Source of the DNA: Faucicola osloensis_C
GTDB lineage: Bacteria; Pseudomonadota; Gammaproteobacteria; Pseudomonadales; Moraxellaceae
DNA: 64,000 nucleotides
Reading direction: 5' to 3'
Assembly: GCA_019353055.1 (NCBI GenBank)
Contig: JABAHL010000005.1
Coordinates: forward strand, 1 to 64,000
Within the stretch, counting starts at the first letter, position 1. Each line of letters starts with the position of its first letter. The position numbers and the translations under genes are program-made. The notes under the pieces are model-generated. The model saw only the letters and a list, made by a program, of their open reading frames with translations. It was not told the DNA's origin and searched no databases. Of this stretch, positions 1-9,108 are shown in pieces.

Positions 1-47
1 ATAGCTGATACTTTACTTCTAAAACAACTCATTCCTCTATCCCCCTT

Positions 48-162
48 TGCTGACGATAATAGCTTGGAGGTCCCACCTGATCCCTTCCCGAACTCAGAAG
101 TGAAACTCCAATGCGCCAATGGTAGTGTGGTTCGCCCATGTGAGAGTAGGTCATCGTCAGCT
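48..162 (+). rRNA. rrf: 5S ribosomal RNA
   Basis: The stretch carries the conserved 5S core (GGTCCCACCTGA, CCGAACTCAGAAGTGAAAC, GGTAGTGTGG, GAGAGTAGG). Its ends pair: GCTGACGAT at 49-57 with ATCGTCAGC at 153-161, forming helix I, which sets the boundaries to within a base or two. The 47 bases before it are presumably the 23S-5S spacer, so the rest of the rRNA operon lies to the left of the window. Confidence 0.96.
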
Positions 163-173
163 CCCTATACTAA

Positions 174-211
174 AACACCCCCTTACTAGTGTAAGGGGGT
201 GTTTTTTTTGG
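174..211 (+). terminator. rRNA operon terminator
   Basis: AACACCCCCTTAC and GTAAGGGGGTGTT form a 13-bp stem with a TAGT loop, followed by a run of T. This is a strong intrinsic terminator directly after 5S rRNA. Confidence 0.95.
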
Positions 212-302
212 TCTTTGAAATTCCCAAGTGAATTTTGCATATTGACGTTAAAAAATTGGCATTGAAGCCTTCTAATAGAGGCTTTTACTTTAAATATCTC
301 TG

Positions 303-1094
303 CTAAAATCCGTCGATTTTTTCTACGTTAACTTTCATATCTTTTAATTCAAATGGTGCGAAAAAAGTCGCAAAAGCAACATCCGCAGCATCCCTTCCAT
401 AACCTAGGATCGCACGACCGCCTTTAGGCGCTGATTGCGTGGCGTCAAATGTGTACCATCGATCGCCAATAAAAACCTCATACCACGCATGTAAGTCCAT
501 TGGGTCAAGTTGATATAAGTAGCCAACCACCATGCGAGCCGGCATATCTAATGCCCGTGATAGACTGATGCCCAAATGGGCAAAATCACGACAGACGCCT
601 TTTTTATGTTGCCACGTCTCTAGTGCTGTGGTGTCTGCTGTACTACTCCCATATTGATAAGTAAAGTTTTGGTGAATATAGTTGCAAATTGCCGCTGCTT
701 TGTCATAACCGTCGGCAAAATCTTGGGTTATCATTTGGGCTTCTTGAAGTAGAAATTCTGGCAGACAATAGCGACTGGGTAACAAATATACCATCGTATC
801 TGAAGGCAGCTGCTCAATCGGTGTTTTTGGCATACCGGGTGCGACATCTATCCATTCGCTAGTATATAGCTCAACTGTTAGGCTAACTTGGTAATCCCCC
901 ATCGGAAATAAAACCCTGTCACATAAGTTACCAAAGTTGTCGTTATAGCTTGTAACTGCTAGGGGTGGCGTGACTTGCCATTCTTCTTGAATGATCTGCT
1001 GTGCTAACCCTGATTGCGGTCGTAATAGGAACACTGCAGGGGTTGGCTGGGAAAAGTGATAATCGAGTTGGCAAGTGGCGCGTAATTTCATCAT
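303..1094 (-). CDS. transglutaminase-like family protein
   Basis: Soluble protein of about 263 residues of the transglutaminase-like cysteine peptidase superfamily. The catalytic triad is visible: Cys in KGVCRDFAHL, His in DLHAWYEVF and Asp in WYTFDATQ, in the order and spacing expected of the core domain. An N-terminal beta-rich region of about 120 residues precedes it, as in relatives with a bacterial transglutaminase-like N-terminal domain. The frame is open to 1232, but the upstream residues look non-coding and two consecutive ATG codons at 1094 and 1091 begin a family-like N-terminus (MMKLRATCQLDYHF). The substrate is unknown; such proteins may be proteases or amidases rather than cross-linking enzymes. 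No signal peptide is seen. It is divergent from dgkA. Confidence 0.85.
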   Translation of the reverse strand: MMKLRATCQLDYHFSQPTPAVFLLRPQSGLAQQIIQEEWQVTPPLAVTSYNDNFGNLCDRVLFPMGDYQVSLTVELYTSEWIDVAPGMPKTPIEQLPSDTMVYLLPSRYCLPEFLLQEAQMITQDFADGYDKAAAICNYIHQNFTYQYGSSTADTTALETWQHKKGVCRDFAHLGISLSRALDMPARMVVGYLYQLDPMDLHAWYEVFIGDRWYTFDATQSAPKGGRAILGYGRDAADVAFATFFAPFELKDMKVNVEKIDGF

Positions 1095-1348
1095 ACATTC
1101 TTCATCAAATAAGGTGACAACACTAACTAAAAATTGCAAGGTGGAGTGGTGACTGCAAAAAATAGCAGAAGTCTTAGAATTTATGCCATTATCAGTAAAA
1201 TGGCAATCAATATTTATAGATTTTATTTGCACTTAAATTCTCATAATTCAAAGCTTGTTTATCAACGGCTATCAATGCTCGCTGCAGTAGATATTGTGAA
1301 AATTCTAGGATTAATCTATGGTAGAATGAGAAAATTTTTTATAACCCA

Positions 1349-1813
1349 ATGACCATCATGACATCACCTAGTTCAAATCAGCGTCCTGATAAGTTTGCTA
1401 GCCATTTAGCCAACCATTTAGATGGGTATGCCGCACAGACCAAGGGAAAAACGGGTCTCAAACGCATCATCAATGCCGCAGGTTACTCAAAAGATGGTTT
1501 GATTGCGGCATATCAAAATGAAGCGGCTTTTCGACAGGTTGCATGGCTCAATAGCATTTTATTAGTTGCGCTGATTTTTTTACCTTTTATGATGCCGATT
1601 AAAATGATACTGGTGTTTTCATCGTTTTTTTCTCTCATCGTCGAGTTGTTTAATACCGGTATTGAAGCGTCAATTGACCATACATCGACAGAACGTCATC
1701 CGTTGGCAAAGATTGGTAAAGATGTAGGTTCTGCAGCGCAGCTGTTAGCCTTGACGATGCTGTTTTTGTTATGGATGATGGCGTTATATACGACTTTTAT
1801 TAATTTCTATTAA
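1349..1813 (+). CDS. dgkA: diacylglycerol kinase
   Basis: Small integral membrane kinase that phosphorylates diacylglycerol to phosphatidic acid, recycling the diacylglycerol released during envelope glycolipid synthesis. The family signature is clear: IVELFNTGIEASIDHTSTE followed by KIGKDVGSAAQ, carrying the catalytic Glu, the conserved Asn and Glu of the metal site and the KD-GSAA motif. Three membrane segments lie at about residues 66-82, 85-103 and 131-150. At 154 residues it is longer than the E. coli enzyme (about 122), owing to a hydrophilic N-terminal extension of about 40 residues. No clear Shine-Dalgarno precedes the ATG at 1349; the ATG at 1358 is an alternative. Upstream, TTGTGA-N17-TATGGT (about 1292-1320) could be a sigma-70 promoter. 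Confidence 0.93.
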   Translation: MTIMTSPSSNQRPDKFASHLANHLDGYAAQTKGKTGLKRIINAAGYSKDGLIAAYQNEAAFRQVAWLNSILLVALIFLPFMMPIKMILVFSSFFSLIVELFNTGIEASIDHTSTERHPLAKIGKDVGSAAQLLALTMLFLLWMMALYTTFINFY

Positions 1814-1856
1814 TCAATGATGGGTTAATTTTGCAATTGAGTAGAACCAATTTTCT

Positions 1857-2669
1857 ATGAGCATCTATATCGGAACCGGTGGATACAGTGATACGGATTT
1901 TTTGGGAATTCTCTATCCTGCTGACACCAAAAAAAACGAATTTTTAACCGAGTATAGTCGTCATTATGCCACTGTTGAAATCAATAGTAGCTTTTATGCG
2001 CCTTTAGGTCGAAAAGCGTATGAAGGTATGCTCAAAAAATCCAACGGAAAGCTAAAATTTTCGATTAAGATTCACCAAGATTTTACCCACCGATTAACCG
2101 CCACTGCAGAGACCGCGCAAGCTTTTTTGCAGGCGATTGAACCTATCTTGACGGCAGATTGCTTGGCTGCGTTATTGATTCAATTTCCGCATGGTTTTGA
2201 TAGAACGGTGGCACATCGTCAGTATTTGGCAACCTTGACCAGTTGGTTTGATGGCTTGCCATTGGCGATAGAATTTCGCCACCAAAGCTGGCATATCCCG
2301 CAAGTTTATGCCAGTTTTCAGCAGCAAAATTTGATTTGGTGTAGTGTGGACTATCCAAATATCCATGGTTTACCGCCCAGTCGGCTGTTGTTTACTAGTC
2401 GCATCGGTTATTTACGCATGCATGGGCAAAACTTAGATTGGTGGGATGCCCATTCGGCTGCCGAGCGGCATGATTATCGATACAATGATACAGAAATGCA
2501 GGCTTGGGCAAAGACGATTGCTAATCAACAAGCCAATTTTGATACTTTGTATATTTACTTTGAAAATACGGTAAAAGGTCACGCGGTGTATAATATTGAG
2601 ATGCTCACACAAGCGCTCATGACCGAAGGTATGCCAGTCGTCAGTCCGTTGGTAGCGAATGATGAATAA
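1857..2669 (+). CDS. DUF72 family protein (YecE-like)
   Basis: A 270-residue member of the DUF72/YecE family, a TIM-barrel-like family with no settled biochemical role. The family pattern is visible: an N-terminal IGTGGYSD, then the YPADTKKNEFLTEYSRHYATVEINSSFY block, FSIKIHQDFTH, IEFRHQSW in mid-protein, RMHG, and a C-terminal YIYFENTVKGHAVYNI resembling the FNNN-GHA element. It lies 43 bp after dgkA on the same strand and could be co-transcribed, though the genes have no obvious functional link. Length is typical for the family. Confidence 0.85.
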   Translation: MSIYIGTGGYSDTDFLGILYPADTKKNEFLTEYSRHYATVEINSSFYAPLGRKAYEGMLKKSNGKLKFSIKIHQDFTHRLTATAETAQAFLQAIEPILTADCLAALLIQFPHGFDRTVAHRQYLATLTSWFDGLPLAIEFRHQSWHIPQVYASFQQQNLIWCSVDYPNIHGLPPSRLLFTSRIGYLRMHGQNLDWWDAHSAAERHDYRYNDTEMQAWAKTIANQQANFDTLYIYFENTVKGHAVYNIEMLTQALMTEGMPVVSPLVANDE

Positions 2670-2781
2670 CTAAACAGCCGCTATCAACAAAATCATTCAC
2701 TTGAAAATGTAATTTTTGCTATCATAAACAGTTTTACTTTTCATCATTTAAATTTCTAATTTGGAAGCATGGTTAAGCGGT

Positions 2782-5631
2782 ATGACTGATTTTGCGATTG
2801 GACAACGTTATCTGTCGGATACAGAGAATGAATTGGGGCTGGGCGTCGTCGTGCTCGTTGATGAACGCTGCGTGCATATTTTGTTCCCGCAAAGTGAAGA
2901 AACGCGTGTGTATGCCAAGACATCGGCGCCTTTGTCGCGTGTGACTTTCAAAGTCGGGGATACCATATACGACCAAGATGGCGCATCGTATGTGGTCAGC
3001 GATTTTGAAGAGACCAACGGCGTCTATAAATACTCGGTTGAAGGTCATGACCGTGCGATTATGGAAACGCGCCTTGCGGCTAATATTAATTTAGCAAAAC
3101 CACTTGAGCGCTTGCTCGCCAGTCGTATCCACCAAAATGATTGGTACGAACTGCGCCAAGAGCTTTTGCGTACCCAAGCCTATTTGGCGTCTCATCCACT
3201 AAGAGGCTTGATGGGTGCACGTGTCGATGTTATTGAGCATCAGCTGTATATCGCCCATGAAGTCGGTAAACGTATCGCACCGCGTGTCCTGCTTGCTGAT
3301 GAGGTAGGGCTTGGTAAGACGATTGAAGCGGGTCTGATTATTCATCAGCAATTAATCACTGGCAAATCTGAGCGTGTTTTGATTTTGGTACCGGATAGTT
3401 TGCAGTACCAATGGATGATTGAAATGCGTCGCCGTTTTAATCTTGAGTTTGCGATTTTTGATTTGGTCAGAACCGCAGCGATTGCAGAGCATGACCCTGA
3501 GCAAAATCCTTTTACGACTGAGCAGTTGATTATTGCCAGCATTGACTTGCTACTCGACCATGAAGATTTGCATGAGAAAGCCTTGGAAGCGGGGTTTGAT
3601 TTGCTGGTTGTGGATGAAGCGCACCATCTGCATTGGGACAGCGAGCAAGGGGGCAATGACAAATACGATTTGGTTGAAGATTTGGCCGAACAAACCGCAG
3701 GTGTGTTGTTGCTCACAGCCACCCCTGAGCAGTTAGGTTTAGAAAGCCATTTTGCGCGGTTACGATTGTTAGATCCCAATCGATTTAATGATTTAGACGA
3801 CTTTATCGATGCAGAAGAAAATTTTGCGCAAACCGCAGCAATTGCTGAGGTGTTATTGAGTGACCAATCGCTGTCAGATAAGCAAAAAACAGCATTAGCC
3901 CAGTTGTTAGGTCATGACATCAGTGATGATGAGCAAGGTCGTGCGCGCGCCATCAATGAATTGTTAGATCGTCATGGTACTGGTCGTGTGCTATTTCGCA
4001 ATACCCGGGAGAGCGTGTCTGAGCTTATTTCTGGCTTCAAAGGTCGGCGCTCAATGCCGTACCCGTTGCCGATCCCGATAAGTTGGCAAGACAGTTATCA
4101 CACCCAAGGTAAATTGCGCGAACAATTATGGCCAGAAGAGTTACAGCCCGATGGCAGTTGGCTGGAACAAGACCCGCGGGTGCCTTGGCTGGTTGATTTG
4201 CTTAAAAACACCTTGAAACATCAAAAGGTGCTGCTGATTGCGCGCAGTGGGGCAACGGTTGAGAGTTTAGAGGCAGTATTGCGATTGCATGCGGGCATTA
4301 AAACCGCGATTTTTACTGAGCAAATGACCCTACTGGAGCGCGACCAAGCGGCGGCATATTTTGCCGATATAGAAGGCGCGCAAGTATTGTTGGCGTCTGA
4401 AATTGGCTCTGAGGGGCGTAATTTTCAATTTGCCAGTGATTTGGTGTTGTTTGATTTGCCCGCCAATCCTGATACATTAGAACAGCGTATCGGTCGTCTC
4501 GATCGGATTGGTCAGCAAAACGAGATTACCATTCATGTACCTTTTGTCGAAGGCACAGCAACTGAACGTATGTACCGCTGGTATAACGAAGCGCTAAATA
4601 TTTTTAACCAAATCTCACCCACGGCGCAAACCGTTCAAGAGCAGTTTATTGTGGATTTAAAACCGCTACTTGAAGGGCAAAAAGTCGAAGATGAGGGTCA
4701 AGAAATTACTTTAGATCAGTTGATTGAAGAAGGCAACGCCCAGCGTCTTGCATTAGAAGCAGCCATGCAAGCAGGGCGTGACAGACTGCTTGAATACAAT
4801 TCTTGTCGCCCGCGTGTCGCCAGTAAAATCGCTTACACCATGCGTGATTTTGACGATACCCACATGTTGCCACGTTTGTTTGAACGCTTTATGTCGTCCA
4901 TCAATATGGAATATAGTGGACAGCGTGATGGCTCATTGATGCTGCATCCGAGTGATGAAGTACAAGTGCAAGGACTGGCCGTACCTGAAGATGGTATGAC
5001 CTTGACCTTTGAGCGTGACCAAGCGTTACTACGCGAAGACATGGAATTCATGACTTATGAGCATCCTTTGATGCAAAGTATCTTTGAAACGGTCAATGCA
5101 GGCACGTTTGGTAATACCACGGTTGCAACTTTACAAAGTAATGCCATGCCTGAAGGACTGGTATTGGTGGAAGTTAATTTCCGTGTTGAAGCGATTGCGC
5201 CAAAGCTCCTTAATTTACCCGCATTTTTACCAAAGCCGCTCATTCGGGTGTTTTTAAGCCAGCAAGGGACTGATTTTAGCGATAAAATTGCGCCTGATAT
5301 GATTGTGTCGCATATTCATCGCTTGGATAAAACCCGTGCGCGTCAAGTCATCAAAGCGCGTAAAGACATTATCGAAGTGCGCTATGAGCAAGCAGTAGCA
5401 TTGGCAAACCAGCAATTACCTGCGATAAGTGAGCAAGCCAAAGAGGTATTTAATCAGCGCTATGAGCGTGAAGTGGAGCGCCTGCAATATTTGCAATCCA
5501 TCAATCCGAATGTACGAGACGCAGAAATCAATCAATTAAAACGTTTGCAAGAACAGGGCTTACATGCCCTAGGTCATTTATCCTTAATTCCTGATAGTAT
5601 CCGTGTGCTAGTCGCTGTCAAGCCCGCTTAA
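2782..5631 (+). CDS. rapA: RNA polymerase-associated ATPase RapA
   Basis: Swi2/Snf2-type DNA translocase that binds RNA polymerase and promotes its recycling after transcription. About 949 residues, against about 968 in E. coli, and colinear with it: N-terminal Tudor-like region (GQRYLSDTENELGLG), Walker A motif ADEVGLGKT, DEAH box VVDEAHHL, TATPEQLG (motif III), GSEGRNFQFASD (motif V), QRIGRLDRIGQ (motif VI), and the C-terminal PNVRD-EI element. The frame extends to a TTG at 2761, but the ATG at 2782 matches the family N-terminus (MxDFAIGQRY) and has GGAAG about 14 bases upstream, so it is preferred. A terminator follows the gene. Confidence 0.97.
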   Translation: MTDFAIGQRYLSDTENELGLGVVVLVDERCVHILFPQSEETRVYAKTSAPLSRVTFKVGDTIYDQDGASYVVSDFEETNGVYKYSVEGHDRAIMETRLAANINLAKPLERLLASRIHQNDWYELRQELLRTQAYLASHPLRGLMGARVDVIEHQLYIAHEVGKRIAPRVLLADEVGLGKTIEAGLIIHQQLITGKSERVLILVPDSLQYQWMIEMRRRFNLEFAIFDLVRTAAIAEHDPEQNPFTTEQLIIASIDLLLDHEDLHEKALEAGFDLLVVDEAHHLHWDSEQGGNDKYDLVEDLAEQTAGVLLLTATPEQLGLESHFARLRLLDPNRFNDLDDFIDAEENFAQTAAIAEVLLSDQSLSDKQKTALAQLLGHDISDDEQGRARAINELLDRHGTGRVLFRNTRESVSELISGFKGRRSMPYPLPIPISWQDSYHTQGKLREQLWPEELQPDGSWLEQDPRVPWLVDLLKNTLKHQKVLLIARSGATVESLEAVLRLHAGIKTAIFTEQMTLLERDQAAAYFADIEGAQVLLASEIGSEGRNFQFASDLVLFDLPANPDTLEQRIGRLDRIGQQNEITIHVPFVEGTATERMYRWYNEALNIFNQISPTAQTVQEQFIVDLKPLLEGQKVEDEGQEITLDQLIEEGNAQRLALEAAMQAGRDRLLEYNSCRPRVASKIAYTMRDFDDTHMLPRLFERFMSSINMEYSGQRDGSLMLHPSDEVQVQGLAVPEDGMTLTFERDQALLREDMEFMTYEHPLMQSIFETVNAGTFGNTTVATLQSNAMPEGLVLVEVNFRVEAIAPKLLNLPAFLPKPLIRVFLSQQGTDFSDKIAPDMIVSHIHRLDKTRARQVIKARKDIIEVRYEQAVALANQQLPAISEQAKEVFNQRYEREVERLQYLQSINPNVRDAEINQLKRLQEQGLHALGHLSLIPDSIRVLVAVKPA

Positions 5632-5650
5632 TTGTTTTGAATTTAGGTTA

Positions 5651-5680
5651 AAGGTCAGCTTATATTAGGCTGACTTTTTT
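5651..5680 (+). terminator. terminator after rapA
   Basis: GTCAGC (5654-5659) pairs with GCTGAC (5669-5674), flanked by A and T runs and followed by TTTTTT. Confidence 0.75.
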
Positions 5681-5753
5681 ATCGGTGGTATAACAACCCC
5701 TCGCAATCAATTCCCTTGCTATCATTATGATTTTAAAATCCGTTCAGAACAGA

Positions 5754-6932
5754 TTACCAATCGTGTCGTACAAAAAAATTGAGTGCGACGCGTTTGGCGT
5801 CATTCATGTTTAAGTCATCAGCTAGATAACTTATGCCAAAGTCTTTATGCTTGACTTGCAGGCCGATAGCTTTAGTTTGGGGTTCTAGTAAGCCAGTCAT
5901 TGTCAATGGCGTGCGTTTAAGTTTAAATTGGGTATGATGCGTTAGCGCTAGTTGGTGTAAATTAGTTACATCATTAAACTCACTATATAAACCAAGCGAC
6001 CAAGCCGGCGTAAAGCGTTTTTCAATCGCAGTTTGAACATGCCAAGGTAAATTTTGACTCAAGTCTTTTTTGCTAAGCTGTCCTTCTAGTGTGTACGGTG
6101 GACGCCCAATGGCGCTGTAGTTAAAGTTATAATCTGTTATTGGCATATCGTGCCAATACATTTTTCCTAAGACATCATAAGCATCAACCATTAAAGTGGT
6201 ATCGTAAGGTAATTTGCCGTTTATATGTAGGTCAAGCGAGTAGCCAATACCATTTGGCTTGTTAGGCTGCCAACCGATACGATCCTCTTTTAAAGCGGGT
6301 TTGTCATATTGATAAGACAAATCAATATTTGCTACGCTCACCGTGTCAACAAGCTTACGCTGTTCATCATAAGCAGTTTTGGTAGTTAAATCCCCCTTTA
6401 AAGTGCCAGTTAACCCATGTAATCCCTGCCAAATATTGAGCTGGGGCGTTATCTGCCATTGTTTTGGTAGTTCAAATTGATTGGCAATACCAAATCCTAA
6501 GCGCTCACTATAATCGGCAGTAAGCATTAATGGATAACGACGGTTTTCTGACGGTAGTTTGTTATTTTTATAATCCCAATACACTTGAGCAGTCGCAGGA
6601 TTAAAAGATAAAAGATAATCATAACGGTAATTTAAAGCATAGCTTAGGGGGCTTTGGTCAGTAGAATAGCGGATGTCACTGCGACCTTGAATATAAGCAA
6701 AATCACCATTTTCTAAGGGCTCATCCCAATCATCGGTAAAACTATCAATCGACTGAGTCGGACTATAACTGGTAATGTCAGTTTCCCACTGAATGTTATA
6801 AGGTTTCTCAGATTCATAGGTATCCGCTTGGGCGTGACTGTTCAAACTGTAAGATATGAATAGCAGTGTAGATAGTAGTTGCAGAGATGCTTGAGAACGG
6901 CTGGCATTAAATAAAAGTTTCAAGTTGAGCAC
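5754..6932 (-). CDS. putative outer-membrane beta-barrel protein, unknown function
   Basis: No family recognised. The sequence suggests an exported barrel: a signal-peptide-like N-terminus (basic residues, then LQLLSTLLFISYS, then SHAQA before the mature part), many alternating polar/hydrophobic strands rich in Tyr, Trp and Asp (YALNYRYDYLLSF, YSLDLHING, SLGLYSEFND), and an aromatic last residue (RHDW), as needed for barrel assembly by BAM. There is no in-frame ATG near the start. The frame opens at a TTG (6980) lying inside the hairpin that ends the upstream gene, so a GTG at 6932 or TTG at 6923 is more likely; no good Shine-Dalgarno helps to choose. It follows the lipoprotein gene 7012-8463 on the same strand but is separated from it by a terminator. 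Confidence 0.6.
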   Translation of the reverse strand: MLNLKLLFNASRSQASLQLLSTLLFISYSLNSHAQADTYESEKPYNIQWETDITSYSPTQSIDSFTDDWDEPLENGDFAYIQGRSDIRYSTDQSPLSYALNYRYDYLLSFNPATAQVYWDYKNNKLPSENRRYPLMLTADYSERLGFGIANQFELPKQWQITPQLNIWQGLHGLTGTLKGDLTTKTAYDEQRKLVDTVSVANIDLSYQYDKPALKEDRIGWQPNKPNGIGYSLDLHINGKLPYDTTLMVDAYDVLGKMYWHDMPITDYNFNYSAIGRPPYTLEGQLSKKDLSQNLPWHVQTAIEKRFTPAWSLGLYSEFNDVTNLHQLALTHHTQFKLKRTPLTMTGLLEPQTKAIGLQVKHKDFGISYLADDLNMNDAKRVALNFFVRHDW

Positions 6933-6967
6933 CGAACTGTCATAAGAGACTTTAATTAAGATAATAA

Positions 6968-6990
6968 AAAGAGACAGCAAACTGTCTCTT
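6968..6990 (-). terminator. terminator after the lipoprotein gene
   Basis: GAGACAG (6971-6977) and CTGTCTC (6982-6988) form a short stem. Read on the minus strand it ends in CTCTTTTTAT, placing a terminator or attenuator between the lipoprotein gene and the barrel gene. Confidence 0.6.
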
Positions 6991-7011
6991 TAAAGCAACC
7001 ACCATCCCGTA

Positions 7012-8463
7012 TTAAAGTGTGATTAAGCTATTATCAGTGAATTTAGCAGTAATCATACTACCATTTTGCATTAAATCGCCATAGTCTTTACCATTAACAA
7101 GAATGTCCGCGAGTTTACCATTCGTGCTAATAGCATCATTATTTCTATCAAACTTGACAGTAATCGTCGCTTTGTTTTGTTTAAAAGTAACTTCTGAGTT
7201 TAGTAGCTCATTATTAGCATCAAAATTGCTCGTACCCAATGCGTATAGTGTTTTACCTTCTACGGTGGCAACCAAGTTATCAAGGCTAATCACTTTGTTG
7301 GCTTTACGATTTAAGGTTGCTTGGAAATCTAAAGGAATGGTTTTATTGTTTTCACCAGTCGCTTGACCTTTGATACTAACCAAGGCAGTGATTGGCAAAG
7401 TTACGCCATTTTTTTCAACAACCTCATCATTGGTATCAATCACAAGCATATTTTTGATATCACTTTCTTTAGCACTTGCATTTAAAGAAAACGTTGCATC
7501 AGTTTTTGGCGTCGCCATTTTCAACTGACCTGCGATTTTAAATTGATATGGGACTGTACGAATTAGTGTTTGACCATCGACGATATTGCTAATGTCTAAA
7601 GCCGATGCTGAGAGTTCAGTAGCATTAACTGTATTGCCATTTGCAGTTAGCACAATATTTTTAATAGTGGCTTCACCTTTGTTAAGGGTAGTCCCAGCCA
7701 TGTGCACGGTATCAATATCAAATTCGCTGTTATAATTCACGTTTTTGCTGAAACTTGCGTTAAATTGCCCTGCGGTTTGGTTGGCAGTTAAGTTAACCAA
7801 CTCTGCGCCACTACCAATTGTAATACTGTCAAAACCAAAATTACCTTGAATGGTACTGCTATTTTGTATTCTATCTAAGGTATCTTTATAACCTTTATAA
7901 ACTACCTCATAGATATCTTTGTCAACTTGTTGATAAGTATAACGATTATTGACTCGAACGTAGTCATAAATATCTTTGGTTGCTGTTAGCTTGCCTTGCA
8001 TCGTAAATTGGTCATCAGCAGTACGAGAAATTTGAAAATCGCTACTAGGCACTAGACTAATTTGTCCCAAATATGAATATAAATTTTCAAATGATGTGGT
8101 ATCACGCTTAGTCAAATCTTGTAATTGTGCTGCAGTCAATGTAGTTAAATTATGCTTACGCATATAATCATGGATGATGGCTGGTATATCTACTGCATCA
8201 GATAAGCGATCCTGCTGTTTATCAGTCATTAAATCGCTAGCACTTTCATACGTTTTTTGCACAGAATCTGCATCGGTCAAAAACAACTTTGCAGTACGAA
8301 CAATTTCTTTGGCTTGTTCAATTTCTGATAAACTGGTGTTTACAGGGGGATTTGTCGCATTGCCTGTACTGGATGAAGATGAGTCGCTACCGCCACAAGC
8401 CGTCAATCCGCTTGCCATTAACATGATAGAAAGAGTTGCAATTGAGAGTTTTTTAATTTTCAT
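7012..8463 (-). CDS. putative lipoprotein, unknown function
   Basis: A 483-residue protein starting MKIKKLSIATLSIMLMASG with lipobox LTAC, so it should be lipidated at Cys 23 and exported. A Gly/Ser-rich linker follows the cysteine. The rest shows repetitive beta-rich segments (for example FGFDSITIGSGAELVNL, ATIKNIVLTANGNTVNATELSAS, TLYALGTSNFDANNELLNSEVTFK), reminiscent of the YdgA/DUF945 type of periplasmic protein, but I cannot assign it firmly. The start is well supported by TTAGGAGATATAT upstream of the ATG. A terminator follows, and then a barrel-like gene; the two may form a functional envelope pair (inference). Confidence 0.75.
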   Translation of the reverse strand: MKIKKLSIATLSIMLMASGLTACGGSDSSSSSTGNATNPPVNTSLSEIEQAKEIVRTAKLFLTDADSVQKTYESASDLMTDKQQDRLSDAVDIPAIIHDYMRKHNLTTLTAAQLQDLTKRDTTSFENLYSYLGQISLVPSSDFQISRTADDQFTMQGKLTATKDIYDYVRVNNRYTYQQVDKDIYEVVYKGYKDTLDRIQNSSTIQGNFGFDSITIGSGAELVNLTANQTAGQFNASFSKNVNYNSEFDIDTVHMAGTTLNKGEATIKNIVLTANGNTVNATELSASALDISNIVDGQTLIRTVPYQFKIAGQLKMATPKTDATFSLNASAKESDIKNMLVIDTNDEVVEKNGVTLPITALVSIKGQATGENNKTIPLDFQATLNRKANKVISLDNLVATVEGKTLYALGTSNFDANNELLNSEVTFKQNKATITVKFDRNNDAISTNGKLADILVNGKDYGDLMQNGSMITAKFTDNSLITL

Positions 8464-8731
8464 ATATATCTCCTAAGTTTAGATAAAAAGAGTTAGTTAA
8501 CCAATTTTAGTTAAAAATAGTGAACTAAAGTCTTTTATGATATTAACAAATATTTAGAAAACTAAAAGTTTTTGTTACATAAAGCAACAATATAGATAAG
8601 AAAAATAAAAATTATTTTTTAGTATTTTTTATAACCCCAACATAATTATGGTTAAGAGTAGGTACATTTAGACTGACAATAAATTAACATTAATATTGAG
8701 AGAATGTTAAGTCCCTTAAAGCTAATAGGGA

Positions 8732-8950
8732 TTACCTCTCAGGATTCACCACACTCATACTAAATTTAAGTCCGATACTAAGCAGTACAATCGCCAGTGG
8801 CAACAGCACCATCGCAATGCGTTGGGTTTTATACCTGACAGGCGGCTCCTTACTGACTTTAGATAATAAAAAACATAGCATACCCGCGACCAATGTCAAA
8901 ATCCCTAGACCTAAACAAAGAAAACCAAAATAATTCATCTGTTTACCCAT
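8732..8950 (-). CDS. small two-helix membrane protein, unknown
   Basis: A 72-residue protein (68 if it starts at the ATG at 8938) with two predicted membrane helices, about residues 7-28 (YFGFLCLGLGILTLVAGMLC) and 43-61 (RIAMVLLPLAIVLLSIGL), separated by a basic loop (SKVSKEPPVRYKTQR). Not recognised. It stands alone, divergent from the CBS-domain gene at 9109. The clear two-helix pattern and sound codon usage favour a real gene. Confidence 0.55.
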   Translation of the reverse strand: MGKQMNYFGFLCLGLGILTLVAGMLCFLLSKVSKEPPVRYKTQRIAMVLLPLAIVLLSIGLKFSMSVVNPER

Positions 8951-9108
8951 TACCTATACTGATATGTTTGACGGGTGTAAATTACATACCACCACGACCC
9001 ATCTATATTTGTTGAAACATGATTGTTGCCTCAGACAACTTTGATTATAATCTAACAAGACTCATAGGACATGGGATTTATTTTTAGCCGCAACACAAGG
9101 ATGGTGAT

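Noticed and set aside
1..302. tRNA gene near the 5S rRNA
   Set aside because: No cloverleaf-like sequence or conserved GGTTCGAATC-type arm was found between the 5S gene and the first coding region.
1134..1352. 72-codon frame before dgkA
   Set aside because: No ribosome binding site, no family resemblance, and it overlaps the likely dgkA promoter.
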